From NCBI RefSeq assembly GCF_003853415.1, contig NZ_QTPP01000033.1, positions 1 to 64,000 of the forward strand: DNA of 64,000 nucleotides. The letters are read 5' to 3'. The position numbers and the translations under genes were made by a program. The notes below the pieces were generated by a model, which searched no databases, had not been told where the DNA came from, and saw nothing but the letters and a program-made list of their open reading frames with translations. Below, one piece after another: positions 26,503-35,125 of this stretch (positions are counted from its first letter, which is position 1; each line of letters starts with the position of its first letter). The DNA comes from Burkholderia sp. Bp9142. GTDB lineage: Bacteria; Pseudomonadota; Gammaproteobacteria; Burkholderiales; Burkholderiaceae.

Positions 26503-26731
26503 GACTCGGCTTCTCCCCCGTCTTCATCGCGCGTCAGCGTAGCGGACGCATGTGTCGGCCGGATGAAAGGCGCATCGTGCGCCGCTTCGAAAAAAAGCTG
26601 GGGGTGACCGCAAGAAACCTGCTGGAACCGGTCACGGCCGGGACATGCCGGTGCGGAGTAATAGCGGCAACGCACCGACCGCCGGCCCCGCTCGACCGGC
26701 GCCACCCTTACCGACCCACAGGATCCTCTTC

Positions 26732-28903
26732 ATGTCCGCCACCAATCGACGCGATTTCCTGCGCCTTGCCGCCCAGTCGGCCGGCGCGATGGCCGCCTAC
26801 GCCGGCTTCCCGCCGGCGATCCGCAACGCGCTGGCGATACCGGCCGCCTATCGCACCGGCACGATCCGCGACGTCGAACACGTCGTGATCTTCATGCAGG
26901 AAAACCGCTCGTTCGACCACTACTTCGGCGGGCTGCGCGGCGTGCGCGGCTTCAACGACCCGCGCCCCCACCTGCTGCCGAGCGGCGCGCCGGTGTGGCA
27001 GCAGCCGCCGGCGTCGGTGTTCACGAAGAACTACCATTCGCGCGGGCTCGATCCGTCCGCGCCGTACGTGCTGCCGTTCTATCTCGACCCGAAGCAGACG
27101 ACCGAATTCCAGCCGGGCACCAACCATGGCTGGAGCAGCGGCCACCTCGCATGGAACAACGGCCAGTGGGACCAGTGGGTGAACCAGAAGCAGGACGTGC
27201 TGACGATGGGTTACCTGAAGCGCCAGGACCTCACGTACCACTACGCACTCGCCGACGCGTTCACGATCTGCGATTCGTATTTCTGCTCCGCGCACGCCGA
27301 TACGGCGCCGAACCGCATCTACCTGTGGACCGGCACGGTCGACTCGCGCAACGTCTACGGCACGCAGCCGAACGGTCCCGGCATCGGCGAGCGCAATGAC
27401 GTGAACGGCTACACGTGGACGACCTACGCGGAACGCCTCGAGAACGCGAAGATCAGCTGGAAGGTGTACCAGGGCGGCACGGGCATCCCGGGCGACCCGA
27501 CCGACAACTACACCGACAACTCGCTGATGTTCTTCAAGCGCTTCCAGGTGAAGGAAGGCGCGAGCGGCCCGCTGGTCGACAAGGGCGCATCCAACCACAC
27601 GCTCGCCGAGCTGAAGGCCGACGTGCAGGCGAACCGGTTGCCGCAGGTATCGTGGATCGTGTCGCCGTACAAGTACAGCGAGCACCCACAGGCGTCGCCG
27701 ACCGACGGCGCGTTCTACATCAACATGGTGCTCGAGGCGCTGACGTCGAACCCGGAGGTGTGGGCGAAGACGGTGTTCATCCTCAACTACGACGAGAACG
27801 ACGGGCTGTTCGACCACGTCGTGCCGCCGGTGCCGCCGGTCGCGAGCGGCGTGGGCGGCCAGGGCATCGTGTCGTCGAACCTGCTGTCGAACCTCGGCGA
27901 CGAACTGCTCGACCTGAACAAGTACCCGGGCGAGATGGGCCCGCTGGTGCCGGGCGCGGATCCGGGCGGGATCCAGCCGATCGGCCTCGGGCCGCGCGTG
28001 CCGCTGATCGTCATCTCGCCGTGGACGAAGGGCGGCTGGGTCTGCTCGGAGACGTTCGACCACACGTCGGTGCTGCGCTTCCTCGAAGCCCGCTTCGGCG
28101 TGCAGGAGCCGAACATCAGCGCGTGGCGCCGGTCGATCTGCGGCGACCTCACGTCGGCGTTCGATTTCTCCGCGCGCCCCGATACGCGCACGGTGAGCTT
28201 CACGGTGCCGCAGCACATCGCCACCGCGGGCCAGGCGTACCAGGTGCCCGCGCAGCAGTCGATGCCGGCGCAGGAGCCCGGCACGCGCCCGGCGCGCGCG
28301 CTGCCGTACGAGTTGTTCGTGCATGCCCGCGTGAACGGCCGCGACGACAGCGTGTCGCTCGATTTCGCGAACTCGGGTGACGCGGGCGCCGCGTTCTACG
28401 TGTACGACCGTCGCAATCCGGCGACGCCGCCGCGCCGCTACGCGGTGTCCTCGCACGACCGCTTCGCCGATACCTGGAGCACGTCGGCCGCGCGCGGCGA
28501 CTACCATCTCGCCGCCTATGGCCCGAACGGCTATCTGTGCGAATTCCAGGGCAACACGCGGCTCGCCGCGGACGGCCGCCACGCGAACCCGGAAGCGAAG
28601 ATCGGCTACGACGTGCGCAACCGCCACGTGTACCTGCAGCTGCGCAACAGCGGCCGCGCGGCGTGCCGTGTCGTGGTCGACAACGCGTACAGCCATGCGC
28701 ATGCGCGCACCTACACGCTGGAGCCGGGCGAGCGCGTCGAGGATCACTTCGAGCTGTCGTCGAGTCACGGCTGGTACGATCTGACGATTACCGCGACGAC
28801 GCTGCGCGGCGGCGACGACAAGGTCGTGCGCCGCTTCGCGGGCCACGTCGAGACGGGGCGGCCGAGCCAGAGCGATCCGGGGCCGGTGAAGCAGACGGCC
28901 TGA
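26732..28903 (+). CDS. plcN: Phosphocholine-specific phospholipase C, Tat-exported
   Basis: A 723-residue secreted phosphoesterase that releases phosphocholine from phosphatidylcholine. The twin-arginine signal is NRRDFLRLAA at residues 5-14, starting from ATG at 26732, which follows AGGATCC. The catalytic domain shows MQENRSFDHYFGG, HADTAPNRIY and NYDENDGLFDHV, the conserved metal and active-site segments of the acid phosphatase-like PLC family. Two C-terminal DUF756 repeats follow (from about residue 525). It most resembles the non-haemolytic PlcN type by overall sequence, but haemolytic activity cannot be judged from sequence. It is likely exported to the cell exterior. Confidence 0.92.
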   Translation: MSATNRRDFLRLAAQSAGAMAAYAGFPPAIRNALAIPAAYRTGTIRDVEHVVIFMQENRSFDHYFGGLRGVRGFNDPRPHLLPSGAPVWQQPPASVFTKNYHSRGLDPSAPYVLPFYLDPKQTTEFQPGTNHGWSSGHLAWNNGQWDQWVNQKQDVLTMGYLKRQDLTYHYALADAFTICDSYFCSAHADTAPNRIYLWTGTVDSRNVYGTQPNGPGIGERNDVNGYTWTTYAERLENAKISWKVYQGGTGIPGDPTDNYTDNSLMFFKRFQVKEGASGPLVDKGASNHTLAELKADVQANRLPQVSWIVSPYKYSEHPQASPTDGAFYINMVLEALTSNPEVWAKTVFILNYDENDGLFDHVVPPVPPVASGVGGQGIVSSNLLSNLGDELLDLNKYPGEMGPLVPGADPGGIQPIGLGPRVPLIVISPWTKGGWVCSETFDHTSVLRFLEARFGVQEPNISAWRRSICGDLTSAFDFSARPDTRTVSFTVPQHIATAGQAYQVPAQQSMPAQEPGTRPARALPYELFVHARVNGRDDSVSLDFANSGDAGAAFYVYDRRNPATPPRRYAVSSHDRFADTWSTSAARGDYHLAAYGPNGYLCEFQGNTRLAADGRHANPEAKIGYDVRNRHVYLQLRNSGRAACRVVVDNAYSHAHARTYTLEPGERVEDHFELSSSHGWYDLTITATTLRGGDDKVVRRFAGHVETGRPSQSDPGPVKQTA

Positions 28904-28974
28904 CGGCAGGCCCCGCGCCGCGCGGTCCGGCATGTTCGTGCCGGCCGCGCGATTGATTTTTGGAAACTGAAAAC

Positions 28975-29005
28975 TGTTGACAATGTGTCGGGCCGAGGGT
29001 ATACA
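28975..29005 (+). promoter_or_regulatory. phnR promoter with candidate PhnR operator
   Basis: TTGACA (28977-28982), 17 bp, TATACA (29000-29005) is a near-consensus sigma-70 promoter 61 bp before phnR. TGTTGACAAT (28975-28984) covers the -35 and recurs at the phnA promoter (31931-31940), suggesting one repressor site at both. Confidence 0.6.
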
Positions 29006-29065
29006 AGGATCATTCGCCGATATGGCGCCCTCGTTTTCACCCGCAGCCGCGCTGCCTGCCCGACC

Positions 29066-29794
29066 ATGACTGCCCCGAACGCGCTCAACGCCATCGAACT
29101 CCTGCAAAGCCAGTCGCTCGCGATGATTGTCCAGGACATGCTCGAGCGCTCGATCGTGTCCGGCGAATATGCGCCGGGCGAGAAACTCAACGAAGTCGAT
29201 ATCGCGACGAAGCTGAACGTGTCGCGCGGCCCCGTGCGTGAAGCATTCCGCGCGCTCGAGCAGGCCGGACTGCTGCGCAACGAGAAGAACCGCGGCGTGA
29301 CGGTGCGCGTCGTGCCGCTGCGCGAGGCCGAGGAAATCTACGAAGTGCGCGCGATGCTCGACGAGTCGGTCGCGCGCGCGCTCGCGAAGCGCATTTCGCC
29401 CGACACGCTGAAGGTCCTGAAGGGCATCATCCAGTCGATGAAGGGCGCCGCGAAGACGCATGACGTCACGCGCTACACCGAGCTGAACGTGCAGTTCCAC
29501 GACGCGATGGTGGTCGGCGTCGGCAATACGCACCTCACCGATACCTATCGCCGGCTCGTGCGCCAGCTCGGGCTGCTCCGCCAGGCCGCGATCGAGGCCG
29601 AGGAGGATGCGATCGCGGTGTCGGCGGCCGAGCACGACAAGATCGTGCAGGCGCTCGCGAGCGGCGACGCGGAGAAGGCCGTCGCGCTCGTGCGCGAGCA
29701 CGTCGCGCATGGCCTCGCACGGATGCGCCGCACCCACGAGCAGGGGCTGCCGGGCACGGGCAAGGCGGCGCGCGAGAAAGCCGAGCGCGTGTAA
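29066..29794 (+). CDS. phnR: GntR-family regulator of phosphonate utilisation
   Basis: A 242-residue FadR-type GntR regulator. The winged helix-turn-helix spans about residues 15-80, with EKLNEVDIATKLNVSRGPVR and the FadR-like AFRALEQAGLL. The FCD effector domain (about 90-225) has conserved His and Asp ligands in VQFHDAMV and AEHDKIVQAL. ATG at 29066 is chosen over an upstream open frame because the family begins just before the helix-turn-helix. Its place in the phosphonate cluster and its family fit the Burkholderia PhnR group. It probably represses its own gene and the phnA operon through the TGTTGACAAT boxes; this is inference. Confidence 0.85.
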   Translation: MTAPNALNAIELLQSQSLAMIVQDMLERSIVSGEYAPGEKLNEVDIATKLNVSRGPVREAFRALEQAGLLRNEKNRGVTVRVVPLREAEEIYEVRAMLDESVARALAKRISPDTLKVLKGIIQSMKGAAKTHDVTRYTELNVQFHDAMVVGVGNTHLTDTYRRLVRQLGLLRQAAIEAEEDAIAVSAAEHDKIVQALASGDAEKAVALVREHVAHGLARMRRTHEQGLPGTGKAAREKAERV

Positions 29795-29825
29795 CGCGGC
29801 TGCACCGGCCCGCCGCGACGAAAGC

Positions 29826-29852
29826 AAAGGGACGCTTCGCAGCGTCCCTTTT
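29826..29852. terminator. Bidirectional terminator between phnR and the FAD oxidoreductase gene
   Basis: AAAGGGACGCT (29826-29836) pairs with AGCGTCCCTTT (29841-29851), leaving a four-base loop. Convergent genes lie on both sides. Confidence 0.8.
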
Positions 29853-29900
29853 GCGTTGCGCGTCACGTCATCGCATCAGCGCCTCGTCGTCTACGCCTCG

Positions 29901-31289
29901 TCACGCCTTGTCGGCCTTGCCCGCCGCGCTCGCGAATTTCGCGAGCCACGTATCGACGAGCGCCGGCCGCCGGCTTTCGTCTTCCGCGCGCTCCTTGCGG
30001 CGGATCGCGTTGCGCACGACGTGCGCGCCGACATAGCGGATCGGCTCCGGCGGGAAATGGCCGAGCGGGCCGCGCACGATCGGGCTGCGCGTCCACGCGT
30101 TGTCGAGGCCGAGCACCAGCGACGACAGGATCTGCCCGCCCATGTAGGTCGGTCCGACGCCATTGCCCGAATAGCCGAAGCCGTAGAACACGTTCGGCGC
30201 GTCGTCGAGCCGGCCGAAGAACGGGAAGCCCGTCACCGAGCGGTCCGACGGGCCGTTCCAGCTGGCGGTGACCGGCACGCCGGCGAGCGACGGGAAGAAC
30301 GCGCGCAGGCTCTGCGTGAGCTGCGCCTCGTAAGGCGAGCGCCGGTCGAACACGGGCGCGATGCGGCTGCGCCACGAGAACGTGTTGCCGCCCTTGCCGA
30401 GCATCAGCCGGCCGTCGGCGGTCGTGCGGTAGTAGTACACGAAGATCCGCGAATCGAGCACCGATACGCCGTCCACGAGCCCGGTCCTCTCGAGCAGCTC
30501 CGGGCATTTCTCGGTAATGACCATGTCGCTCGACACGACCGCGATCGTGCGTTCGAACTGCGGGAAACGGCTCGCCATCCACGCGTTGATCGCGAAGACC
30601 AGCTTGCCCGCGCGCACGCTGCCGGACGGCGTGCGCACGACGGCCGGCTGCCCCGGCGTGAAGTCGACGAGCGGCGTGCGCTCGTAGATCCGGATTCCCA
30701 TGTCGAGCGCGACGCGGCGCAGCCCGCGCACGAGCTTGCCGGGATGCACGGTCGCGGCGATCGGCGAGTACACGCCGTCGAGATTGCGTGCGGAGCCCGA
30801 GCGGCGTGCGACTTCGGCGGACGGCAGCGGCTCGTAGCTGTGGATGCCGCACGCGGCGAGCGCGTCGAGCACCGGCGCGAGCGTGCCGACCTGCGCGCGC
30901 GACGTTGCCGTGTACAGCGTGCCGTCGAGCCGCAGCTCGGCATCGATGCGATGCGCACGGCAGAAGTCGGCGATGTGCTGGACGGCCGCCTCCGACGCCT
31001 TCACGAGCCGGATCGCCTCCGCTTCGCCGAACAGGCGGCGCAGCGTCAGGAATTTCGCGGACCACGTGAGCAGGCACCCGCCGTTGCGCCCGCTCGCGCC
31101 GGCGCCGCACAGGTCGGCCTCGAGTATCGCGATGTCGAGTGCCGGGTTCTGCTGCTTCGCCTGGATCGCGGTCCAGAGCCCTGTGAAGCCGCCGCCGACG
31201 ATACAGACATCGGCCTGCGTCGCGCCCTGCAGCGCGGGGGCGAGATCGCCGTCGTTGAACAGGGCTTGTTCGATCCAGAAGGGTCGCAT
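29901..31289 (-). CDS. Aminophosphonate FAD-dependent oxidoreductase
   Basis: A DAO-type flavoenzyme of 462 residues belonging to the group of putative aminophosphonate oxidoreductases found in AEP clusters. The Rossmann motif VCIVGGGFTGLW lies near residue 28, GASGRNGGCL follows, and the C-terminal FAD-binding part has FYGFGYSGNGVGPTYMGG. ATG at 31289 starts the family-like MRPFWIEQALF; a GTG 42 bp upstream has no better ribosome-binding site. In intact clusters it follows phnW; here it lies 112 bp behind the phnW remnant. A substrate such as an N-methylated or modified AEP is plausible but not shown by sequence. With the transporter gone, its supply of substrate is unclear. Confidence 0.85.
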   Translation of the reverse strand: MRPFWIEQALFNDGDLAPALQGATQADVCIVGGGFTGLWTAIQAKQQNPALDIAILEADLCGAGASGRNGGCLLTWSAKFLTLRRLFGEAEAIRLVKASEAAVQHIADFCRAHRIDAELRLDGTLYTATSRAQVGTLAPVLDALAACGIHSYEPLPSAEVARRSGSARNLDGVYSPIAATVHPGKLVRGLRRVALDMGIRIYERTPLVDFTPGQPAVVRTPSGSVRAGKLVFAINAWMASRFPQFERTIAVVSSDMVITEKCPELLERTGLVDGVSVLDSRIFVYYYRTTADGRLMLGKGGNTFSWRSRIAPVFDRRSPYEAQLTQSLRAFFPSLAGVPVTASWNGPSDRSVTGFPFFGRLDDAPNVFYGFGYSGNGVGPTYMGGQILSSLVLGLDNAWTRSPIVRGPLGHFPPEPIRYVGAHVVRNAIRRKERAEDESRRPALVDTWLAKFASAAGKADKA

Positions 31290-31401
31290 CGGATGTCGTG
31301 CCAGTAAGGGTCGGGTTGCCGTGCCGCGCACGGCGGGAAAGGAAAACGAAACCGCCGCACGGCGTCCGGCCGCGCGCCGCGGTGCGGCCGGGTGCGTCGC
31401 G

Positions 31402-31626
31402 TCACGCCGCCGCTTCGGCGGACACGCGGCGCACGCCCATCGCCTTCAGCGTGTCGGCGATCGCCGCGACCGCGCCCGGAATGCCCGCTTCGCCGAAGTG
31501 GCCGATGCAGCCGACGCGGAACGTGTCGACTTCGGTCAGCTTGCCCGGATACAGAATGTAGCCGCGCTTTTTGACCTCCTGATAAAACCGCTTGAAGTCG
31601 TAGTTCGGGTCGTCCGGTGCGTGGAT
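31402..31626 (-). pseudogene. phnW: Remnant of phnW (2-aminoethylphosphonate-pyruvate transaminase), 3' end
   Basis: The minus strand encodes the last 74 residues of a PhnW: HAPDDPNYDFKRFYQEV, then RGYILYPGKLTEVDTFRVGC, ending with the helix AVAAIADTLKAMGV before TGA at 31402-31404. The whole N-terminal part, including the PLP-binding Lys, is absent. At its 5' end the reading frame meets the phnS remnant at about 31625. The remnant frame has no stop or shift, which suggests a recent deletion. Transaminase function from this locus is lost. Confidence 0.8.
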
Positions 31627-31831
31627 CGCGCACCCAGCGGATCTCGATGTCGGGGTTCGCCTTCTCGAACGCGTCCTTGCAGGGCTTCATCGCCTCGTGT
31701 TCCAGCGCGGTGTAGAGGAGCAGCGACGTCTTCGCGTGTGCCGCCTGCGCGGCACCGAGCGCCACCGCCGCGACACGGGCCGCGCCCGCTGCCCATGCAT
31801 TGAAACCCTTGTGTACCGGCACCTCGTTCAC
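31625..31831 (-). pseudogene. phnS: Remnant of phnS (AEP ABC transporter binding protein), 5' end
   Basis: The minus strand encodes about 69 residues of a periplasmic AEP-binding protein. The signal peptide AWAAGAARVAAVALGAAQA is followed by KTSLLLYTALE and then NPDIEIRWVRD, after which homology stops. GTG at 31831 is the assumed start; it is not well supported. Beyond 31625 the frame runs out of phase into phnW DNA and makes a chimaeric frame of no meaning. The rest of phnS and the expected phnT, phnU and phnV genes are missing from the interval. Confidence 0.75.
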
Positions 31832-31929
31832 CTTCAGACCCCTTGACTGCGGCACGCGGCGGATGAGTGGAGACCAGCCCTCTTCGTGTTGCCTCGTGCT
31901 TCCGTCTTTTGCTTTCTGTTCTCTGCATG

Positions 31930-31961
31930 TTGTTGACAATCTACAAATCATCAATTTTAAT
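31930..31961 (+). promoter_or_regulatory. phnA promoter with candidate PhnR operator
   Basis: TTGACA (31933-31938), 17 bp, TTTAAT (31956-31961). The inverted repeat TTGT-TG-ACAA (31930-31939) overlaps the -35. The 10-bp core TGTTGACAAT equals that at the phnR promoter. The site lies between divergent phnS remnant and phnA. Confidence 0.6.
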
Positions 31962-32041
31962 GTCAAGCATGGAAAACACCTCCTCGGCGCGGCGCGGGCG
32001 CCGACAGCTCAACCCCCTTCGAACCGAAAGGACTGAACGTC

Positions 32042-33280
32042 ATGACTGAAACGCCTGTATCCGTGGAAGTGAACGGCCGCCGCTACAACTGGATGAGCCG
32101 CCCCGTGGTGGTGGTCTGCGTCGACGGCTGCGCCTATGAATATCTCGAGATGGCGGCCGAGGCCGGCGTCGCGCCGTTCCTGCGCACGCTGCTGAAGCCG
32201 GGCACGGCGCTCAAGGGCGAGTGCGTGGTGCCGAGCTTCACGAACCCGAACAACCTGTCGATTGTTACCGGCGTGCCGCCGGCGATCCACGGGATAAGCG
32301 GCAACTACTTCTACGATCGCGACACCGGCGCCGAGGTGCTGATGAACGATCCGAAGTACCTCGTCGCGCCCACCGTGCTCGCGACCTTCGCCGAACAGGG
32401 CGCGCGCGTCGCGGTCGTCACCGCGAAGGACAAGCTGCGCCGCCTGCTCGGCAAGGGGCTCAAGGGCATCTGCTTCTCGTCGGAAAAGGCCGACGAGGCA
32501 AGCGTTGAGGAAAACGGCATCGACAACGTGCTCGAGCTGGTCGGCAAGCCGGTGCCGAGCGTGTACAGCGCGGACCTGTCGGAATTCGTGTTCGCGGCCG
32601 GCGTGCGCCTGCTCGAGACGCGCCCGATCGACCTGATGTACCTGTCGACGACCGATTACGTGCAGCACAAGTGCGCGCCCGGCACCGACGGCGCCAACGC
32701 GTTCTACCAGATGATGGACACGTACCTGAAGCGGCTCGACGAGCTCGGCGCGATCGTCGCGATCACGGCCGACCACGGGATGAACGCGAAGCACGACGGC
32801 GAGACCGGCGAGCCGAACGTGATCTACCTGCAGGAGCTGTTCGACGCGTGGCTCGGCCAGGATGCTGCGCGCGTGATCCTGCCGATCACCGATCCGTACG
32901 TCGTGCACCACGGCGCACTCGGCTCGTTCGCGACCGTCTACGTGCCGGATTCCGCCGATGCCGACGCGCTGCGCGCGCGGCTCGCCGCGGTGGACGGCAT
33001 CGAGGTCGTGCTGACCGGCGCCGAAGGCTGCGCGCGCTTCGAGCTGCCGCCCGACCGGATGGGCGACCTGATCGTGATCTCGAAGCAGGACGTCGTGCTC
33101 GGCACGCGCCGCATCAGGCACGACCTGTCGGGCCTCGACGTGCCGCTGCGCTCGCACGGCGGGATCTCCGAACAGATCGTGCCGCTGATCTTCAGCAAGC
33201 CGGTCGCGACCGACGTCACGGGTCGCACGCGGCTGCGCAACTTCGACATCATCGACATCGCGCTCAACCATCTGCAGTGA
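32042..33280 (+). CDS. phnA: Phosphonoacetate hydrolase
   Basis: Cleaves the C-P bond of phosphonoacetate to acetate and phosphate; a 412-residue Zn enzyme of the alkaline phosphatase superfamily. Ligand and nucleophile segments are all present: VCVDGC (Asp), PSFTNPNNLS (nucleophilic Thr), STTDYVQH (Asp and His), TADHGMN (Asp, His) and SHGGISEQ (His). ATG at 32042 lies about 80 bp after the promoter. phnY follows 28 bp later. PhnY makes its substrate, so the two genes form the lower part of the AEP pathway. Confidence 0.93.
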   Translation: MTETPVSVEVNGRRYNWMSRPVVVVCVDGCAYEYLEMAAEAGVAPFLRTLLKPGTALKGECVVPSFTNPNNLSIVTGVPPAIHGISGNYFYDRDTGAEVLMNDPKYLVAPTVLATFAEQGARVAVVTAKDKLRRLLGKGLKGICFSSEKADEASVEENGIDNVLELVGKPVPSVYSADLSEFVFAAGVRLLETRPIDLMYLSTTDYVQHKCAPGTDGANAFYQMMDTYLKRLDELGAIVAITADHGMNAKHDGETGEPNVIYLQELFDAWLGQDAARVILPITDPYVVHHGALGSFATVYVPDSADADALRARLAAVDGIEVVLTGAEGCARFELPPDRMGDLIVISKQDVVLGTRRIRHDLSGLDVPLRSHGGISEQIVPLIFSKPVATDVTGRTRLRNFDIIDIALNHLQ

Positions 33281-33308
33281 CGCGGACGTATCCGCCAGGG
33301 AGACACTC

Positions 33309-34763
33309 ATGAACGCCATTGCAGCATCGACGGAGGTCCGCGCGCTTCATCGCGAAGCACTACGAATCGATGGTGAAAGGATTGATCGCGATGCGGTGAT
33401 CGAGGTGCGCAACCCGTACGACGGCTCGCTCGTCGGCAGCGTGCCGAAGGCGACGCTCGACGACGTGCGGCGCGCCTTCGCGGCCGCGCGCGCATACCGG
33501 CCGTCGCTCACGCGCCACGAGCGCGCGGCGATCCTGCGCCGCGCGGCCGACATCGTGCGTGCGCGCACCGCCGGGATCGCGGCGCTGATCACGGCCGAAG
33601 CCGGGTTGTGCCTCAAGGATTCGACGTATGAAGCCGGACGCGTGGCCGACGTGCTCACGTTCGGCGCGGGCGAAGTGCTGAAGGACGACGGGCAGATCTT
33701 CTCGTGCGATCTGACGCCGCACGGCAAGAAGCGCCGCGTATACACGCAGCGCGAACCGCTGCTCGGCGTGATTTCCGCGATCACGCCGTTCAACCATCCG
33801 ATGAACCAGGTCGCGCACAAGGTCGTGCCGTCGATCGCGACCAACAACCGGATCGTCGTGAAGCCGTCGGAGAAGGTGCCGCTGTCATGCTACCTGTTCG
33901 CGGACATCCTGTATGAAGCCGGCCTGCCGCCGCAGATGCTGCAGGTGATTACCGGCGACCCGAAGGAGATCGCGGACGAGCTGATCACGAACCCGGCGAT
34001 CGACCTGATCACGTTCACCGGCGGCGTGTCGATCGGCAAGTCGATCGCGTCGCGGATGGGCTACCGGCGCGCGGTGCTCGAGCTCGGCGGCAACGATCCG
34101 ATCATCGTGATGGAAGACGCCGATCTCGACGAGGCGAGCACGCTCGCCGTATCGGGCTCGTACAAGAACTCCGGGCAGCGCTGCACGGCGATCAAGCGGA
34201 TGCTCGTGCACGAGGCGGTGGCCGATCGCTTCACCGAGCTGGTCGTCGAGAAAACCCGCGCGTGGGCGTACGGGAATCCGGCCGATCCGTCGGTCGACAT
34301 GGGCACGGTGATCGACGAGGCGGCCGCGAAGTTCTGCGAGCAGCAGGTCAACGATGCGATTGCGCGCGGTGCGCGCCTGCTGGTCGGCAACGTGCGTGAC
34401 GGTGCGCTGTATTCGCCGACGGTCGTCGATCGCGTGACCCCCGACATGCCGCTCGTGAAATACGAGACGTTCGGGCCCGTGTCGCCGATCATGTGCTTTC
34501 GCGACATCGACGAGGCGATCCGGATGTCGAACAGCACCGACTATGCGCTGTCGTCGTCGGTCTGCACGAACCGCTTCGACAACATCACGCGCTTCATCAC
34601 GGAGCTCGAGGTCGGCAGCGTGAACGTGCGCGAGGTGCCGGGCTACCGGCTCGAACTGACGCCGTTCGGCGGCGTGAAGGATTCGGGCCTCGGCTACAAG
34701 GAAGGCGTGCAGGAAGCGATGAAGAGCTTCACGAACACGAAGACCTATTCGCTGCCGTGGTAA
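33309..34763 (+). CDS. phnY: Phosphonoacetaldehyde dehydrogenase
   Basis: An NAD-dependent aldehyde dehydrogenase of 484 residues that oxidises phosphonoacetaldehyde to phosphonoacetate. Family marks are the catalytic Cys in SGQRCTAIKRM, the base Glu in VLELGGNDPI, ISAITPFNHPMNQV, and FGPVSPIMCF. The assignment over other aldehyde dehydrogenases rests on the tight link to phnA. In the classic route phosphonoacetaldehyde comes from PhnW, which is deleted here, so another source (a paralogue or the FAD enzyme) would be needed. Confidence 0.9.
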   Translation: MNAIAASTEVRALHREALRIDGERIDRDAVIEVRNPYDGSLVGSVPKATLDDVRRAFAAARAYRPSLTRHERAAILRRAADIVRARTAGIAALITAEAGLCLKDSTYEAGRVADVLTFGAGEVLKDDGQIFSCDLTPHGKKRRVYTQREPLLGVISAITPFNHPMNQVAHKVVPSIATNNRIVVKPSEKVPLSCYLFADILYEAGLPPQMLQVITGDPKEIADELITNPAIDLITFTGGVSIGKSIASRMGYRRAVLELGGNDPIIVMEDADLDEASTLAVSGSYKNSGQRCTAIKRMLVHEAVADRFTELVVEKTRAWAYGNPADPSVDMGTVIDEAAAKFCEQQVNDAIARGARLLVGNVRDGALYSPTVVDRVTPDMPLVKYETFGPVSPIMCFRDIDEAIRMSNSTDYALSSSVCTNRFDNITRFITELEVGSVNVREVPGYRLELTPFGGVKDSGLGYKEGVQEAMKSFTNTKTYSLPW

Positions 34764-34852
34764 GCGGTGCGTGATGCGGACGCGCCGGCTCGAAGGCCGG
34801 CGCGCGGAATGTCCCCCGGCGGGATGCGGTCGCGACGGCCGCCAGGCGACGG

Positions 34853-35125
34853 TCAGTCGTCGTCGTCGCGGTGATGTCGCCAGCCGCGATGCCAGCCGTT
34901 GTCGTGCCGGTAGTGGCGGTAGCGATATTCGCCGTAGTACGGGCCGTAATAGACGGGCGCCGGCTCGTACACGACGGGCGGCGGCGGGTAGTAGACAGGC
35001 GGTGGCGCCTCGATCACCGGCCCCGGCACGCCGAAGTACACGCCGATGTCGGCGCGCGCGAACGCGCTTGCCGACAGGCAGGCGGTCGCGATGCCGAGGG
35101 CACAGGACAACAGGATGCGTTTCAT
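34853..35125 (-). CDS. Secreted PXPV-repeat protein
   Basis: A 90-residue exported protein. The signal peptide MKRILLSCALGIATACLSAS is followed by the mature part from about residue 24. This has Pro-Val-Tyr repeats (PPPVYYPPPP and similar, the PXPV motif), then a tail of Tyr, Arg and His ending in four Asp. ATG at 35125 is chosen because it opens the signal peptide; the upstream frame does not. Function unknown; such proteins are common in Burkholderia envelopes. GTAAC tandem boxes lie about 110 bp upstream. Confidence 0.8.
   Translation of the reverse strand: MKRILLSCALGIATACLSASAFARADIGVYFGVPGPVIEAPPPVYYPPPPVVYEPAPVYYGPYYGEYRYRHYRHDNGWHRGWRHHRDDDD

Noticed and set aside
26708..29866. 1052-codon open frame antisense to the phospholipase gene and phnR
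   Set aside because: The sense strand encodes two well-supported proteins; the antisense translation has no motif.
31046..31966. 306-codon leftward frame across the phosphonate cluster
   Set aside because: It starts in promoter DNA, reads phnS for 69 codons, then runs out of frame through phnW and the FAD oxidoreductase gene; a chimaera made by the deletion.
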